This document shows positions 28,700 to 36,873 of a stretch of 64,000 nucleotides of DNA, piece by piece. The notes beneath the pieces are model-generated. The model worked only from the letters and a program-made list of their open reading frames with translations. It ran no database searches and was not told the origin of the DNA. This stretch comes from Planotetraspora thailandica (GTDB taxonomy: Bacteria; Actinomycetota; Actinomycetes; Streptosporangiales; Streptosporangiaceae), in assembly GCF_016863335.1 (NCBI RefSeq), contig NZ_BOOR01000007.1, forward strand, positions 310,001 through 374,000, written 5' to 3'. The translations under genes and the position numbers were made by a program. The stretch's first letter is position 1. Every line of letters begins with the position of its first letter.

Positions 28700-29458
28700 C
28701 CAAAGGTGAACGTGTACCTCCCCGACGAGCTCGCCGAGGCGGTCAAAGACGCCGGCCTTCCGGTGTCCGCCATCTGCCAGCGCGCCCTCGAGCAGGCGGT
28801 ACGCCGGGTGACGGCCATCAGGGAGACCGTCGTCGGCGACCTGGAGCTCGACGATCCATCCGGGCGGCTCGCGCACTTCACTGCGCGGGCGCGGGCCGTC
28901 TTCAGGCTGGCGCTGGACCAGGCCAGGTCGCAGGGTGCGGCCCTCATCGGCACCGAGCACCTGCTCGCCGCCGTCGTCGCGGAGGGGGCCAACCTGGCCC
29001 TCCACGTGCTGCGGGCCATGGAGATCGACCCCGCCGCCATCGGGAGGGACCTCGCCCAGCACGTGCGGGGAACGCCGGACGGCTCCGGCGGCATGGCGAA
29101 CCGGTTCAGCGGTCCCGCGGCGAACGCGCTCGAAATGGCCGTCACCGAGGCCCAGTCGCTCGGCCACAACTACATCGGCTGCGAGCACCTGCTGCTGGGA
29201 CTGGTCGCCGAGCCGGACGGCACGGCGGGGCAGGTCCTGCGGTCCAGAGGGGCCGAGCTCCGGCTCACCCGCCGCGCGGTCGTCGCGGCCCTCGCCGGAT
29301 ATGTCCACCTCCGGGCCCAGACGCAGGACAGGCAGGCGGCAGGCCAGGAGGCGCTGCTCGCGCAGATCGGCGCCCTCGTCCGGCAGGAGATCCAGCCCTT
29401 GGCCGAACGTGTCGAGCACCTCGAACGGCAGTCGGGCGTCAAAGGTCCCGAGGCATGA
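28697..29458 (+). CDS. Ribbon-helix-helix protein with two Clp-N repeats
   Basis: 253 residues. Residues 1-40 (KVNVYLPDELAEAVKDAGLP, then ICQRALEQAVRRV) look like a CopG/Arc-type ribbon-helix-helix DNA-binding domain. Two Clp N-terminal repeats follow (about 60-130 and 140-210), with TEHLLAAVVAEG and GCEHLLLGLVAE as the matching segments. No AAA module is present. A Clp-N domain normally receives adaptors or substrates for ClpC or ClpA, so this may be a DNA-binding factor that senses or recruits the Clp protease. The 3' end overlaps the asparaginase start. Confidence 0.8.
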   Translation: MPKVNVYLPDELAEAVKDAGLPVSAICQRALEQAVRRVTAIRETVVGDLELDDPSGRLAHFTARARAVFRLALDQARSQGAALIGTEHLLAAVVAEGANLALHVLRAMEIDPAAIGRDLAQHVRGTPDGSGGMANRFSGPAANALEMAVTEAQSLGHNYIGCEHLLLGLVAEPDGTAGQVLRSRGAELRLTRRAVVAALAGYVHLRAQTQDRQAAGQEALLAQIGALVRQEIQPLAERVEHLERQSGVKGPEA

Positions 29459-30435
29459 TGCCGCGGACGCGGCTGCTCCTGCTCGCCACCGGCGACACGA
29501 TCGCCTACTCGTACGGCCCGCCGAAGCTGGCCACAGGAGCCGAACTGCTGGCCATGATCCCGTCGGGCGAGGTCGCCGCCGACGTGGTGGCCGAAGACGT
29601 GATGGTGGAGCCGAGCTGGGACCTTTCGCCCTCGGCCATGCTGGCCCTGGCCCGTAGGGCGCGGGCGGCCATCCTCGACGAGGGGTTCGACGGAGTGGTG
29701 ATCACGCACGGGGCCGACACCATGGAGGACACGGCGTTCCTCACCGACCTCATGGCCGGGCCGGCCGCGCGGCAGGGGACGATCGTGCTGACCGGAGCGC
29801 TCCGCGCGCTGGACGACCCGGCGTCCGACGGGCTCCGCAATCTCGCGTCGGCGCTGGCGGCGGCGGCCGACCCGGTGTTGCGCGGCGCGGGCGCGGTGGT
29901 CTGCCTCGACGGCGAGGTGCATGCGGCCCGCTGGGTGACCCAGGTGGACGCCGCACGGGCACCCGCGTTCGCCTCGGCGCCGCTGCTGGGCCGCCTCACC
30001 CCTCGTTCCGGAGCACGGAAGGTCGAGATGCTGGCCGTGCCGCCGCCGAGGCCACCGGATCCGCGGGGCGAGCCGGAGTCGCACGTCGCACTCATCAAGA
30101 CGTATCCGGACATCGATCCCGTGCTTCTGACCGCCGTGGTGGACGCCGGGGCACGGGGGGTCGTGCTCGAAGGCACCGGAGCAGGAAACGTCCCCGTCAC
30201 CCTGTTCGCCGCGATCAGTGAGCTGTCGGACTGGGACATTCCCGTGGTCGTGGCCTCACGATGCCGGACACTCGACACTCCGCTGGATGCGCTGCCTCCC
30301 GCGACCGGCCTCGCGGGAACCGTCGGAGCGATCGGCGCCCGGGGCCTCGCGGCCGTCAAGGCCCGTGCCGCCCTGATGGTCGCGCTGGGTTCGGGCGGCA
30401 GAGGCGCCGTCCGCGAGTGGTTCGGCAGGTTGTGA
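29455..30435 (+). CDS. Asparaginase
   Basis: 326 residues. ATG 29455 overlaps the stop of the upstream gene, so it is co-transcribed. The two catalytic segments of bacterial asparaginases are present: LLLATGDTIAYSYG near the N-terminus (first Thr) and VITHGADTMEDTAFLTD (Thr-Asp pair, about residues 84-100). LTGALRALDDPASDGLRN follows as expected. No signal peptide, so it is the cytoplasmic type. Converts asparagine to aspartate and ammonia. The 3' part overlaps the convergent kinase gene by 180 bases. Confidence 0.92.
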   Translation: MMPRTRLLLLATGDTIAYSYGPPKLATGAELLAMIPSGEVAADVVAEDVMVEPSWDLSPSAMLALARRARAAILDEGFDGVVITHGADTMEDTAFLTDLMAGPAARQGTIVLTGALRALDDPASDGLRNLASALAAAADPVLRGAGAVVCLDGEVHAARWVTQVDAARAPAFASAPLLGRLTPRSGARKVEMLAVPPPRPPDPRGEPESHVALIKTYPDIDPVLLTAVVDAGARGVVLEGTGAGNVPVTLFAAISELSDWDIPVVVASRCRTLDTPLDALPPATGLAGTVGAIGARGLAAVKARAALMVALGSGGRGAVREWFGRL

Positions 30436-31893
30436 TCTTCCCTGGTCCGGCCCGCCACCGGCCAGGCCGTCCGGAGCCGCGAGAGGCAACCGCACCACGA
30501 AGCGGGCGCCCCCTTCCGGCGCGTCCTCCACCCACAGGACGCCCTTGTGCGCGACGGCGATTTCCCGGGCGATGGCAAGGCCCAGCCCGCTGCCGCCCCT
30601 GTCACGGCTGCGAGCGGTGTCCAGCCGGGTGAACCGCTCGAAGACCCGCTCCCGATCGGCGGGCTTGATCCCCGCGCCGTCGTCGCTCACCGACAGCTCC
30701 CCGCTCGTGCCTGCCCGGTACACCCGGACCCGTACGGCATGGCGGGCGTGCCGTACGGCGTTGTCGAGCAGGTTGGCGACCAGCCGGGAGAGGTGGGTCC
30801 GGCTGCCCATGACCGTCAGCCCTGCCTCCAGCGTCATGCTGATCTCCACGGCTTCGAGCCGCCGGGCAGCCTGGTCCTCCGCCAGGGACGCGAGGTCGAC
30901 GGGCCGTCGTTCCCCGCTCGGGTTCGCCCCCACCCGCGCGAGCAGGAGCAGGTCGGTGACGATCGTTTCAAGCCGGTCGACGTCGTGCAGCGTCTGCTGC
31001 AACACGGCAGGCAGGTCCGTCTCGGAGGGATGGAGCCGGGCCTCCTCCAACTGGGCGCGGAGCCCGGCGAGGGGCGTGCGCAGCTCGTGGGAGGCGTCGG
31101 CCGCGAACTGCCGCTGCCGCTGAAGGGCCTCCTCGGTGGCCAGCTTCGCGTCTTCGATCCGGATGAGCGTGTTGTTGACGGTCCTGGCCAGCCGGGCGAT
31201 CTCGTCATGGCCCGGAGGCTCGGCCACGCGGTTGCCCTGATGCACGACGTTGATGGAGGCGAGCTCGGCCCGGATGTCCTCGACCGGCCGGAGGGTACGG
31301 CCGGCGATCTTCCAGGCGCCCCACGCGGTCAGCAGGACCAAGCCCAGCACCTCCGCGGCGAAGAGCCAGTCGAACATTCCCTGCGAGCTCGGCCCGCCGG
31401 CCGGTCGGCCCGCATAGATGACGGGGGAGTCCGCGGCGGGATGCACCCGGAGGGCGGAGAGGTCGAGGCACGGGTTGCCTCCCGGCGGGCAGGCCCGCAC
31501 GTTCATCTGCGGATTGTCGGGGCGCGGCCACACGGACGTGAGCGGGGGAAGACCACGGGCATCCGGCGAGGCGGCGAGGATGCGGTCGTCGGGCGCCACG
31601 ACCTGGACAAGCGTGATTCCGGCGACGGTGGGCGTGATCGTGCCGTCCAGCCGTCCGGCGCGCACGTCCGCGGCGACGGCGTTCGACTGCCGTTGGGCGT
31701 CGTGCCAGACGGTGTCCGTCACGGCGTGCCGGACCATCGAACCCGCCAGCAGGCCCGTGGGCACGAGCACGACGACGGCGAGCATGGTGACCAGGAGGGT
31801 GATCCGGCCGCGGATCGAGCCGCCCCACAACCGCTGCCGAAGCGATCGAGTGCCCGCCGATCCTGGTCCCTTTTGTGAAATGAGGCCGCGCAT
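30256..31893 (-). CDS. Orphan sensor histidine kinase
   Basis: 545 residues; ATG 31893 follows GGAGGG. Membrane helix 1 (about 31-51) and helix 2 (about 175-197) flank an extracytoplasmic sensor with a Cys pair (RACPPGGNPCLDL). HAMP follows, then the HisKA box FAADASHELRTPLAGL (His269) and an ATPase domain with LLDNAVRHA (N box), DDGAGI (G1), FERF and GGSGLGLAI (G2). Autophosphorylates and should donate to a response regulator; none is adjacent. The last 60 or so residues lie antisense to the asparaginase gene and are Gly/Ala/Arg-rich, probably untemplated by any domain. Confidence 0.9.
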   Translation of the reverse strand: MRGLISQKGPGSAGTRSLRQRLWGGSIRGRITLLVTMLAVVVLVPTGLLAGSMVRHAVTDTVWHDAQRQSNAVAADVRAGRLDGTITPTVAGITLVQVVAPDDRILAASPDARGLPPLTSVWPRPDNPQMNVRACPPGGNPCLDLSALRVHPAADSPVIYAGRPAGGPSSQGMFDWLFAAEVLGLVLLTAWGAWKIAGRTLRPVEDIRAELASINVVHQGNRVAEPPGHDEIARLARTVNNTLIRIEDAKLATEEALQRQRQFAADASHELRTPLAGLRAQLEEARLHPSETDLPAVLQQTLHDVDRLETIVTDLLLLARVGANPSGERRPVDLASLAEDQAARRLEAVEISMTLEAGLTVMGSRTHLSRLVANLLDNAVRHARHAVRVRVYRAGTSGELSVSDDGAGIKPADRERVFERFTRLDTARSRDRGGSGLGLAIAREIAVAHKGVLWVEDAPEGGARFVVRLPLAAPDGLAGGGPDQGRSQPAEPLADGASAARTQRDHQGGTGLDGREAPGADRSDGSREAGRGRQRIQRSVECPAS

Positions 31894-32050
31894 CACGCCC
31901 TCCTCACCATGGCGCGTGAGGTTCCTCTTTGGCGGGGCATCGGCTGCCGCGATCGCCCGGCTCGTCCGGCCGTACGCGCCGGGAACGCCGGGGCGGCCCG
32001 CTGATGTCCTCGCGAATCTCGCGTTTTCCGGGCCGGAACCGCCACGACCC

Positions 32051-32091
32051 ACGCTAACATCACACTTTAATGGTTCAAGTAAAAGAACCAT
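32051..32091 (-). promoter_or_regulatory. Promoter of the histidine kinase with palindrome over -35
   Basis: On the minus strand, TTGAAC (32073-32078), a 16-base spacer and TAGCGT (32051-32056) make a promoter about 155 bases before the kinase start. ATGGTTC (32070-32076) and GAACCAT (32085-32091) are a perfect 7-bp dyad covering the -35 box: a probable repressor site. Confidence 0.5.
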
Positions 32092-32208
32092 CCAAGTTTG
32101 GTGCCGGCTGTGGTCATGCGGTCAGGAAAGGCTCGCCGGCGCGGAAGGAAAGCGGGGAACTCAGTGCGTCCCCTGATCGTTGCAGACGGTGGCGGAGCGC
32201 CGATTCCC

Positions 32209-32237
32209 TTGCGGGAGCGGCGCTTCGTGGCACTATT
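32209..32237 (+). promoter_or_regulatory. Promoter of the Bax-inhibitor-1 gene
   Basis: TTGCGG (32209-32214), a 17-base spacer and ACTATT (32232-32237) fit a housekeeping promoter 52 bases before the start codon. Confidence 0.45.
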
Positions 32238-32289
32238 CCGTTTCAACCGCGCAAGAAGCTGAGCAGACGGTCGCGTCGTGGAGGCAGCG

Positions 32290-33075
32290 ATGGAGAGCAG
32301 GAACCCCATATTCAGCCGGCGTGGTTCGACAGGTCAGCGGACCTGGTCGACGCCGACGCCGAGCGTTCAGCAACTGGACGCGATGTACGGCGCCCCGTCG
32401 TACTCGCCGCCGACGTCGCGGCCGATGACCATCGACGACGTCGTGGTACGCGGGTTCATGACGCTCGGCACGCTCGTCGTCTCCGGCGCTCTCGCGTGGT
32501 ACTTCAACGTGTCCTTCGGCGTCGCCGCCCTCTCGGCCCTCGTGGGCGTGGTCCTCGCGCTGATCGTCTCGTTCAGGCAGAGCACCAACCCGGCGCTCAT
32601 CCTCGGCTACGCGGTCTGCTACGGCATCTTCGTCGGTGTCGTCAGCCGCATGTACGAGTCGTTGTACAGCGGCATCGTCCTGTCGGCGGTGCTCGGCACG
32701 ATGGTGGCCTTCGGCGGCATGCTCGCCGTCTACGCACTCAAGATCTTCCGGCCCACCCCCAAGGTCACCAAGTTCGTCATCGCGGCGGCCTTCGCGTTCG
32801 TGGGGCTCGCCCTGCTCAACCTGATCGCGGGCTTCTTCGTCGACGGGGGGCTCGGCCTGCGCACCGACAGCCCGATCGGCTGGATCTTCAGCATCGTCGC
32901 CATCCTGCTCGGGTGCTTCTTCCTGCTTCTCGACTTCGACGAGGTCGAGCGGGGCGCGCGGGCCGGTGTCCCCGAGAAGTACTCCTGGCTGATGGCCTTC
33001 GGTCTCACGCTGAGCCTCGTCTGGCTCTACCTGGAGATCCTCCGCTTCATCAGCTATTTCACGAACAACGACTAG
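32290..33075 (+). CDS. Bax inhibitor-1 / YccA family membrane protein
   Basis: 261 residues, ATG 32290 following GGAGG. After about 55 Pro/Ser-rich residues with DAMYGAPSYSPP come seven transmembrane helices. Conserved family parts are GALAWYFNVS, MLAVYALKIFRPTPK and a C-terminal LLLDFDEVERG with the paired Asp residues that form the proton/calcium-sensing site in BsYetJ-type proteins. It probably is a pH-gated calcium leak or stress protein; its role in actinomycetes is unknown. A strong terminator follows. Confidence 0.9.
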   Translation: MESRNPIFSRRGSTGQRTWSTPTPSVQQLDAMYGAPSYSPPTSRPMTIDDVVVRGFMTLGTLVVSGALAWYFNVSFGVAALSALVGVVLALIVSFRQSTNPALILGYAVCYGIFVGVVSRMYESLYSGIVLSAVLGTMVAFGGMLAVYALKIFRPTPKVTKFVIAAAFAFVGLALLNLIAGFFVDGGLGLRTDSPIGWIFSIVAILLGCFFLLLDFDEVERGARAGVPEKYSWLMAFGLTLSLVWLYLEILRFISYFTNND

Positions 33076-33085
33076 CTAGACGGAC

Positions 33086-33124
33086 AAAGGGCGCTCTTCT
33101 TTCCCGAAGAGCGCCCTTTTCTTG
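33086..33124 (+). terminator. Rho-independent terminator after the Bax-inhibitor-1 gene
   Basis: A perfect 14-bp stem (33086-33099 with 33106-33119) and 6-base loop are followed by TCTT. It begins 10 bases after the stop codon. Confidence 0.92.
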
Positions 33125-33262
33125 CCCAATATCAGGACAGGCGATTCCTAGGGCAAAACTTTTGATCAACAATCTGTAACAACTTGATGTCTTCTAGGGG
33201 GTTGTCAAGCACTGGCGGGTGATGCACTGTGACACAAAGCAGCCCGATCCGTGGAGGTGCCC

Positions 33263-33481
33263 ATGTCGTTGAACCACTCACCGGAGACACAGACAAAGCT
33301 GATCGCACGCGTCCCGTCCATCACCGGGCGCGACCTCCCCGAGTGGTTCCAAGCCATCGACAACGGCCCGTCGTTCCTCAGATGCGAAGAGCGGGCCGCG
33401 TGGCTCGCAGACGAACACGGGCTGACCCACGGCTACGCCGCCGCCATCGTCCTGGAGCACGAGCGGCGTCGTCGCTTCTAG
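33263..33481 (+). CDS. DUF4287-like small protein
   Basis: 72 residues; ATG 33263 lies 5 bases after GGAGGT. The sequence SITGRDLPEWFQAIDN and HGLTHGYAAAIVLEHERRR matches the DUF4287 helical family, often found as a short stand-alone protein or fused to DUF5655. It is basic at the C-terminus. Function is unknown; a nucleic-acid-binding role is only a guess. The gene is flanked by terminators, so it is monocistronic. Confidence 0.82.
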   Translation: MSLNHSPETQTKLIARVPSITGRDLPEWFQAIDNGPSFLRCEERAAWLADEHGLTHGYAAAIVLEHERRRRF

Positions 33482-33503
33482 GAAAGGTCCCGGTACGAAT
33501 CAC

Positions 33504-33540
33504 TGCGCCCGCACCGTCTCGGTGTGGGCGCATCATTGTG
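33504..33540 (+). terminator. Terminator after the DUF4287 gene
   Basis: A 13-bp stem with one G-T pair (33504-33516 with 33520-33532) and a 3-base loop is followed by TCATTGTG. It ends just before the next start codon. Confidence 0.7.
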
Positions 33541-33543
33541 TTC

Positions 33544-33954
33544 ATGGATCTCGACAAGGCGCGTGAGTTCGTCAGGAACAACCATCGTGCGGTCATGCTC
33601 ACCTGGCACCCGGACGGGCGCCCCCAGACATCGCCCGTCACCGTGGGCGTCGACGACGGCGGAAACATCGTGATCAGCAGCCGCGAGACCGCGGTCAAGG
33701 TGCGAAATCTGCAGAACAACCCACAGGCCGTGCTGACCGTGATGAACGACGGCTTTTACGGCCCGTGGATCCAGGTGGAGGGGACAGCGGAGATCATCTC
33801 GCTGCCGGAGGCGATGGACCACCTGGTCTCCTACTACCGGAACATCAGCGGCGAGCATCCCGACTGGGACGATTACCGCGCCGCGATGGTCAGGGACAAG
33901 CGGGTCATCATCCGGGTCACGCCCGCCAAGGCCGGTCCCGACCACCACGGCTGA
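33544..33954 (+). CDS. F420/FMN-dependent pyridoxamine-oxidase-fold protein
   Basis: 136 residues, ATG 33544. A split-barrel flavin/deazaflavin-binding fold is shown by MLTWHPDGRPQTSPVTVGVD, the next-strand VISSRETAVKVRNLQNNPQ and WIQVEGTAEIISLPEA. The pattern is that of actinobacterial PPOX-class F420-dependent enzymes (also called F420H2-dependent biliverdin or quinone reductase relatives). Cofactor and substrate are inferred from family. The start lies just after a hairpin that ends the preceding gene. Confidence 0.85.
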   Translation: MDLDKAREFVRNNHRAVMLTWHPDGRPQTSPVTVGVDDGGNIVISSRETAVKVRNLQNNPQAVLTVMNDGFYGPWIQVEGTAEIISLPEAMDHLVSYYRNISGEHPDWDDYRAAMVRDKRVIIRVTPAKAGPDHHG

Positions 33955-33996
33955 CAGGTCCGGGGATCCCGGAACCCCGGGATCCCCGGCACACCG

Positions 33997-35217
33997 TCAG
34001 GAAAGGCGCTCCAGGACCATCGCCATGCCCTGGCCGCCGCCGACGCACATGGTCTCCAGGCCGATCGACTTGTCGTGGAACCTGAGGCTGTTGATCAGCG
34101 TGGACGTGATGCGCGCACCGGTCATGCCGAAGGGGTGTCCGACCGCGATCGCGCCGCCGTTCACGTTGAGGCGGTCGAGGTCGATGCCGAGTTCCTGATA
34201 CGACGGGATCACCTGAGCGGCGAAGGCCTCGTTGATCTCCACCAGGTCGACGTCGCCGATGGCCATGCCCGCCCGCGCCAGGGCCTGCCCGGACGCCTCG
34301 ACGGGGCCGAGGCCCATGATCTCGGGAGACAGGCCGGTGACGCCGGTCGAGACGATCCGCGCCAGCGGGGTGATCCCCAGCTCCGCCGCCTTGGTGTCGC
34401 TCATGACGATCACCGCGGCCGCTCCGTCGTTGAGCGGGCAGCAGTTGCCCGCCGTCACCGTGCCGTCGGGCCGGAAGACCGGCTTGAGCTGTGAGACCGC
34501 CTCGTATGTGGTGCCGGCGCGCGGGCCGTCGTCCTTGTTCACCACGGTGCCGTCGGGCAGCGTGACGGGCGTGATGTCGCTCTCCCAGAAGCCGTTGGCG
34601 ATGGCCTTCTCCGCCAGGTTCTGCGACCGCACGCCGAACTCGTCCTGCTCGCGCCGGGAGACGCCTTTCAGGGCCGCGACGTTCTCCGCGGTCTGGCCCA
34701 TGGCGATGTAGACGTCGGGGATCCCGCCGTCCTCGCGCGGGTCGTGCCAGACGGGGGCCCCGCCGGCCGCGGCCTTGTCGGTGCGGGCCTTGCCGTCCAG
34801 GAAGAGGGGGTTCATGGTGTCGGGGAGGGAGTCGGAGCTGCCCTTGACGAACCGGGAGACCGTCTCCACACCGGCCGAGATGAAGACGTCACCCTCACCC
34901 GCCCTGATGGCGTGGAAGGCCATCCGGGTCGTCTGCAGCGACGACGAGCAGTAGCGCGTGACGGTCGTGCCGGGCACGCCGTCGAGCCCGAGGAGCACCG
35001 AGACGACCCGGGCCATGTTGAACCCCTGCTCGCCTCCGGGCAGGCCGCAGCCGAGCATGAGGTCGTCCACGTCGTTCGGGTCGAGTTGCGGCACCTTGGC
35101 GAGAGCGGCACGGACGATCTGAACGGTCAGGTCGTCGGGACGGATGTCCTTCAAAGATCCTTTGAAGGCGCGGCCGATCGGTGACCGCGCGGTTGCCACG
35201 ATGACTGCCTCAGGCAT
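33997..35217 (-). CDS. Acetyl-CoA acetyltransferase (thiolase)
   Basis: 406 residues, ATG 35217 after GGGAGAG. The nucleophile is Cys90 in TVTRYCSSSLQTTRMA; the other catalytic motifs are NGGAIAVGHPFGMTGAR and MCVGGGQGMAMVLE. NEAFAAQ is the usual internal signature. It joins or cleaves acyl-CoA with CoA, in fatty-acid oxidation or acetoacetyl-CoA formation. Length and all motifs are complete. It stands alone without a 3-hydroxyacyl-CoA dehydrogenase partner, so direction cannot be assigned. Confidence 0.95.
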   Translation of the reverse strand: MPEAVIVATARSPIGRAFKGSLKDIRPDDLTVQIVRAALAKVPQLDPNDVDDLMLGCGLPGGEQGFNMARVVSVLLGLDGVPGTTVTRYCSSSLQTTRMAFHAIRAGEGDVFISAGVETVSRFVKGSSDSLPDTMNPLFLDGKARTDKAAAGGAPVWHDPREDGGIPDVYIAMGQTAENVAALKGVSRREQDEFGVRSQNLAEKAIANGFWESDITPVTLPDGTVVNKDDGPRAGTTYEAVSQLKPVFRPDGTVTAGNCCPLNDGAAAVIVMSDTKAAELGITPLARIVSTGVTGLSPEIMGLGPVEASGQALARAGMAIGDVDLVEINEAFAAQVIPSYQELGIDLDRLNVNGGAIAVGHPFGMTGARITSTLINSLRFHDKSIGLETMCVGGGQGMAMVLERLS

Positions 35218-35455
35218 GTCACTCTCCCTGCTCTCTCCGGCCACCGCACTCAGGGTCGGGCGGCCCTCCTTCGCAGGAGGTTACCCTCCGGTACGGCTTC
35301 CGCCACGCCCAGGGCGGGATGAAACAGAACTTTGTACCAGAGCACTCCCGCCCGGGGCGCGGCGTTGCCTGGACTGAGGAGCGCGCGGGGAGCGACCAAG
35401 TGTGACGAGGGAAGGGGACGCCTGAGGGCGCCCCAGGCCCGCCATGGAGACGCCT

Positions 35456-36826
35456 CTACCCGTACATGCCGGGGGTGGTGGCGCTGCCGTCGTTGACGGC
35501 GTGCAGGGCGCCCTTCTCGTCGCGCCAGAGCCGCCAGCCGTTCTGGCTGCCGGTGAACCACGCGGGCGGCGCGGACGCCGAACTGGTCCGTTTGCCCGTG
35601 GCGAGGTCGAACTCGCAGAGCGCGGCGATGGCGTAGAACCCGGGGGTCGCTCCGGAAAGCGGCAGCGGGCGGGGATCGGTGACGCAGAACGACCACCCGG
35701 TCGTGCCCTTCACCGAGGCCGGCTCGCCGGTCTTCAGGTCGAAGGCGGACCCGGCGGCGTCGTGCTTGAGGAACCCCAGTTTGTCCATCGCCGAGGGGAA
35801 CGCGAGCCACCAGCCGGAGCCGGGCACCTGGGTCGGGGTGATCTGCCCGAGCACGCGTCCCGTCTCCCCGTCGAGCCGGGCGAAGCCGCCGTACTGCCCC
35901 TGCTCGTCGACCGGCCTGACGACGGGCGCGAACGCGGGGTTGCCGCTGGGGTAGACCCGCACCACCGAGGGGCGCATCCAGTCGACGACGCCGTCGTCGA
36001 GCCGTACGGAGAACAGGCCGAAGGTGGAGGTCTTCTTCGTCTGGGGATTGGTGTACGGCGCGACGTAGCCGACCAGCTTGTCCCCTGTGGCCCCGAACGC
36101 CCACCCGCCGGACAGGTCGACGCCCGCGCCGAGCGCCTGCTCGATGGGCACCTGCCAGACCACCTTGCCCGTCTTCAGCGAGTGCGCCTCCAGCACGGGG
36201 TGGGAGGCGAGCCGCAACAAGACCACCTGTGTGGCGTTCGACCATTCCACCTCGGCGATGCCGGCCAACTGCCACAGGGTCTTGCCGGTCTGCGGGTCCA
36301 GCACCACCATCTTGGCCGACGACAACGCGGTGTTCTCCGACAGGCAGACGTACGGCCCGCAGCGCTGGGGGCCGAAGGTCGACTCGATGGGCCGGGCCCA
36401 CTTCTGCCGGCCGGTCTTGGCGTCCCTGGCGACCACCGTGGCCTTCCACCGCGAGCTCTTCGAGGCGTCCTTCGCGGGGTCGACCGCCACGACGACCGCC
36501 TGCCCGGGACCGGTCTCCACCGTGGCGGGCGCCTGCACTCCCATTCCGGGCAGCCGCCCGGCCATCGTCGCGGGGGTGGCCCACAGCCGCTTGCCCGTGG
36601 CCAGGTCGAGCGTGACGGTCTCAAGGGAGCCGTCGGATCTCATGGACGTGGCCGCCGCCACGCCGGCGCCCATGGTGGCGCGGCTGACGGCGTTCATCTG
36701 CGTGTTCTGCCACGACTTCACCGTGGGGCCGGCGGGCTCGTCACTGGAACACGAGGTCAGGGCCCCGCCGGCAAGCAGTGCGGCTGCGGCGAGTACAAGG
36801 GGAGGTTTCGCGTGAGGCCGGGTCAT
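35456..36826 (-). CDS. PQQ-type beta-propeller lipoprotein
   Basis: 456 residues, ATG 36826 following TAGGAG. The signal peptide ends in LTSC (lipobox cysteine about residue 26). Repeating blades of 40-50 residues have the motif TGK..W (for example LDLATGKRLWATP, LDPQTGKTLWQLAG, LKTGKVVWQV) seen in PQQ-binding-like/BamB-like propellers. It should be a surface lipoprotein that acts as a scaffold or sensor; true PQQ binding is not expected. It is not clearly linked to a neighbour and its function is unknown. Confidence 0.82.
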   Translation of the reverse strand: MTRPHAKPPLVLAAAALLAGGALTSCSSDEPAGPTVKSWQNTQMNAVSRATMGAGVAAATSMRSDGSLETVTLDLATGKRLWATPATMAGRLPGMGVQAPATVETGPGQAVVVAVDPAKDASKSSRWKATVVARDAKTGRQKWARPIESTFGPQRCGPYVCLSENTALSSAKMVVLDPQTGKTLWQLAGIAEVEWSNATQVVLLRLASHPVLEAHSLKTGKVVWQVPIEQALGAGVDLSGGWAFGATGDKLVGYVAPYTNPQTKKTSTFGLFSVRLDDGVVDWMRPSVVRVYPSGNPAFAPVVRPVDEQGQYGGFARLDGETGRVLGQITPTQVPGSGWWLAFPSAMDKLGFLKHDAAGSAFDLKTGEPASVKGTTGWSFCVTDPRPLPLSGATPGFYAIAALCEFDLATGKRTSSASAPPAWFTGSQNGWRLWRDEKGALHAVNDGSATTPGMYG

Positions 36827-36873
36827 GTCACTCCTACAGGGGGTGATGCACTGGCCGCGCAGGGTGACCGGCC

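Noticed and set aside
35218-35455. SAM riboswitch or other leader near the thiolase
   Set aside because: The gap has no recognisable riboswitch fold or core motif and no sulfur-metabolism gene starts there.
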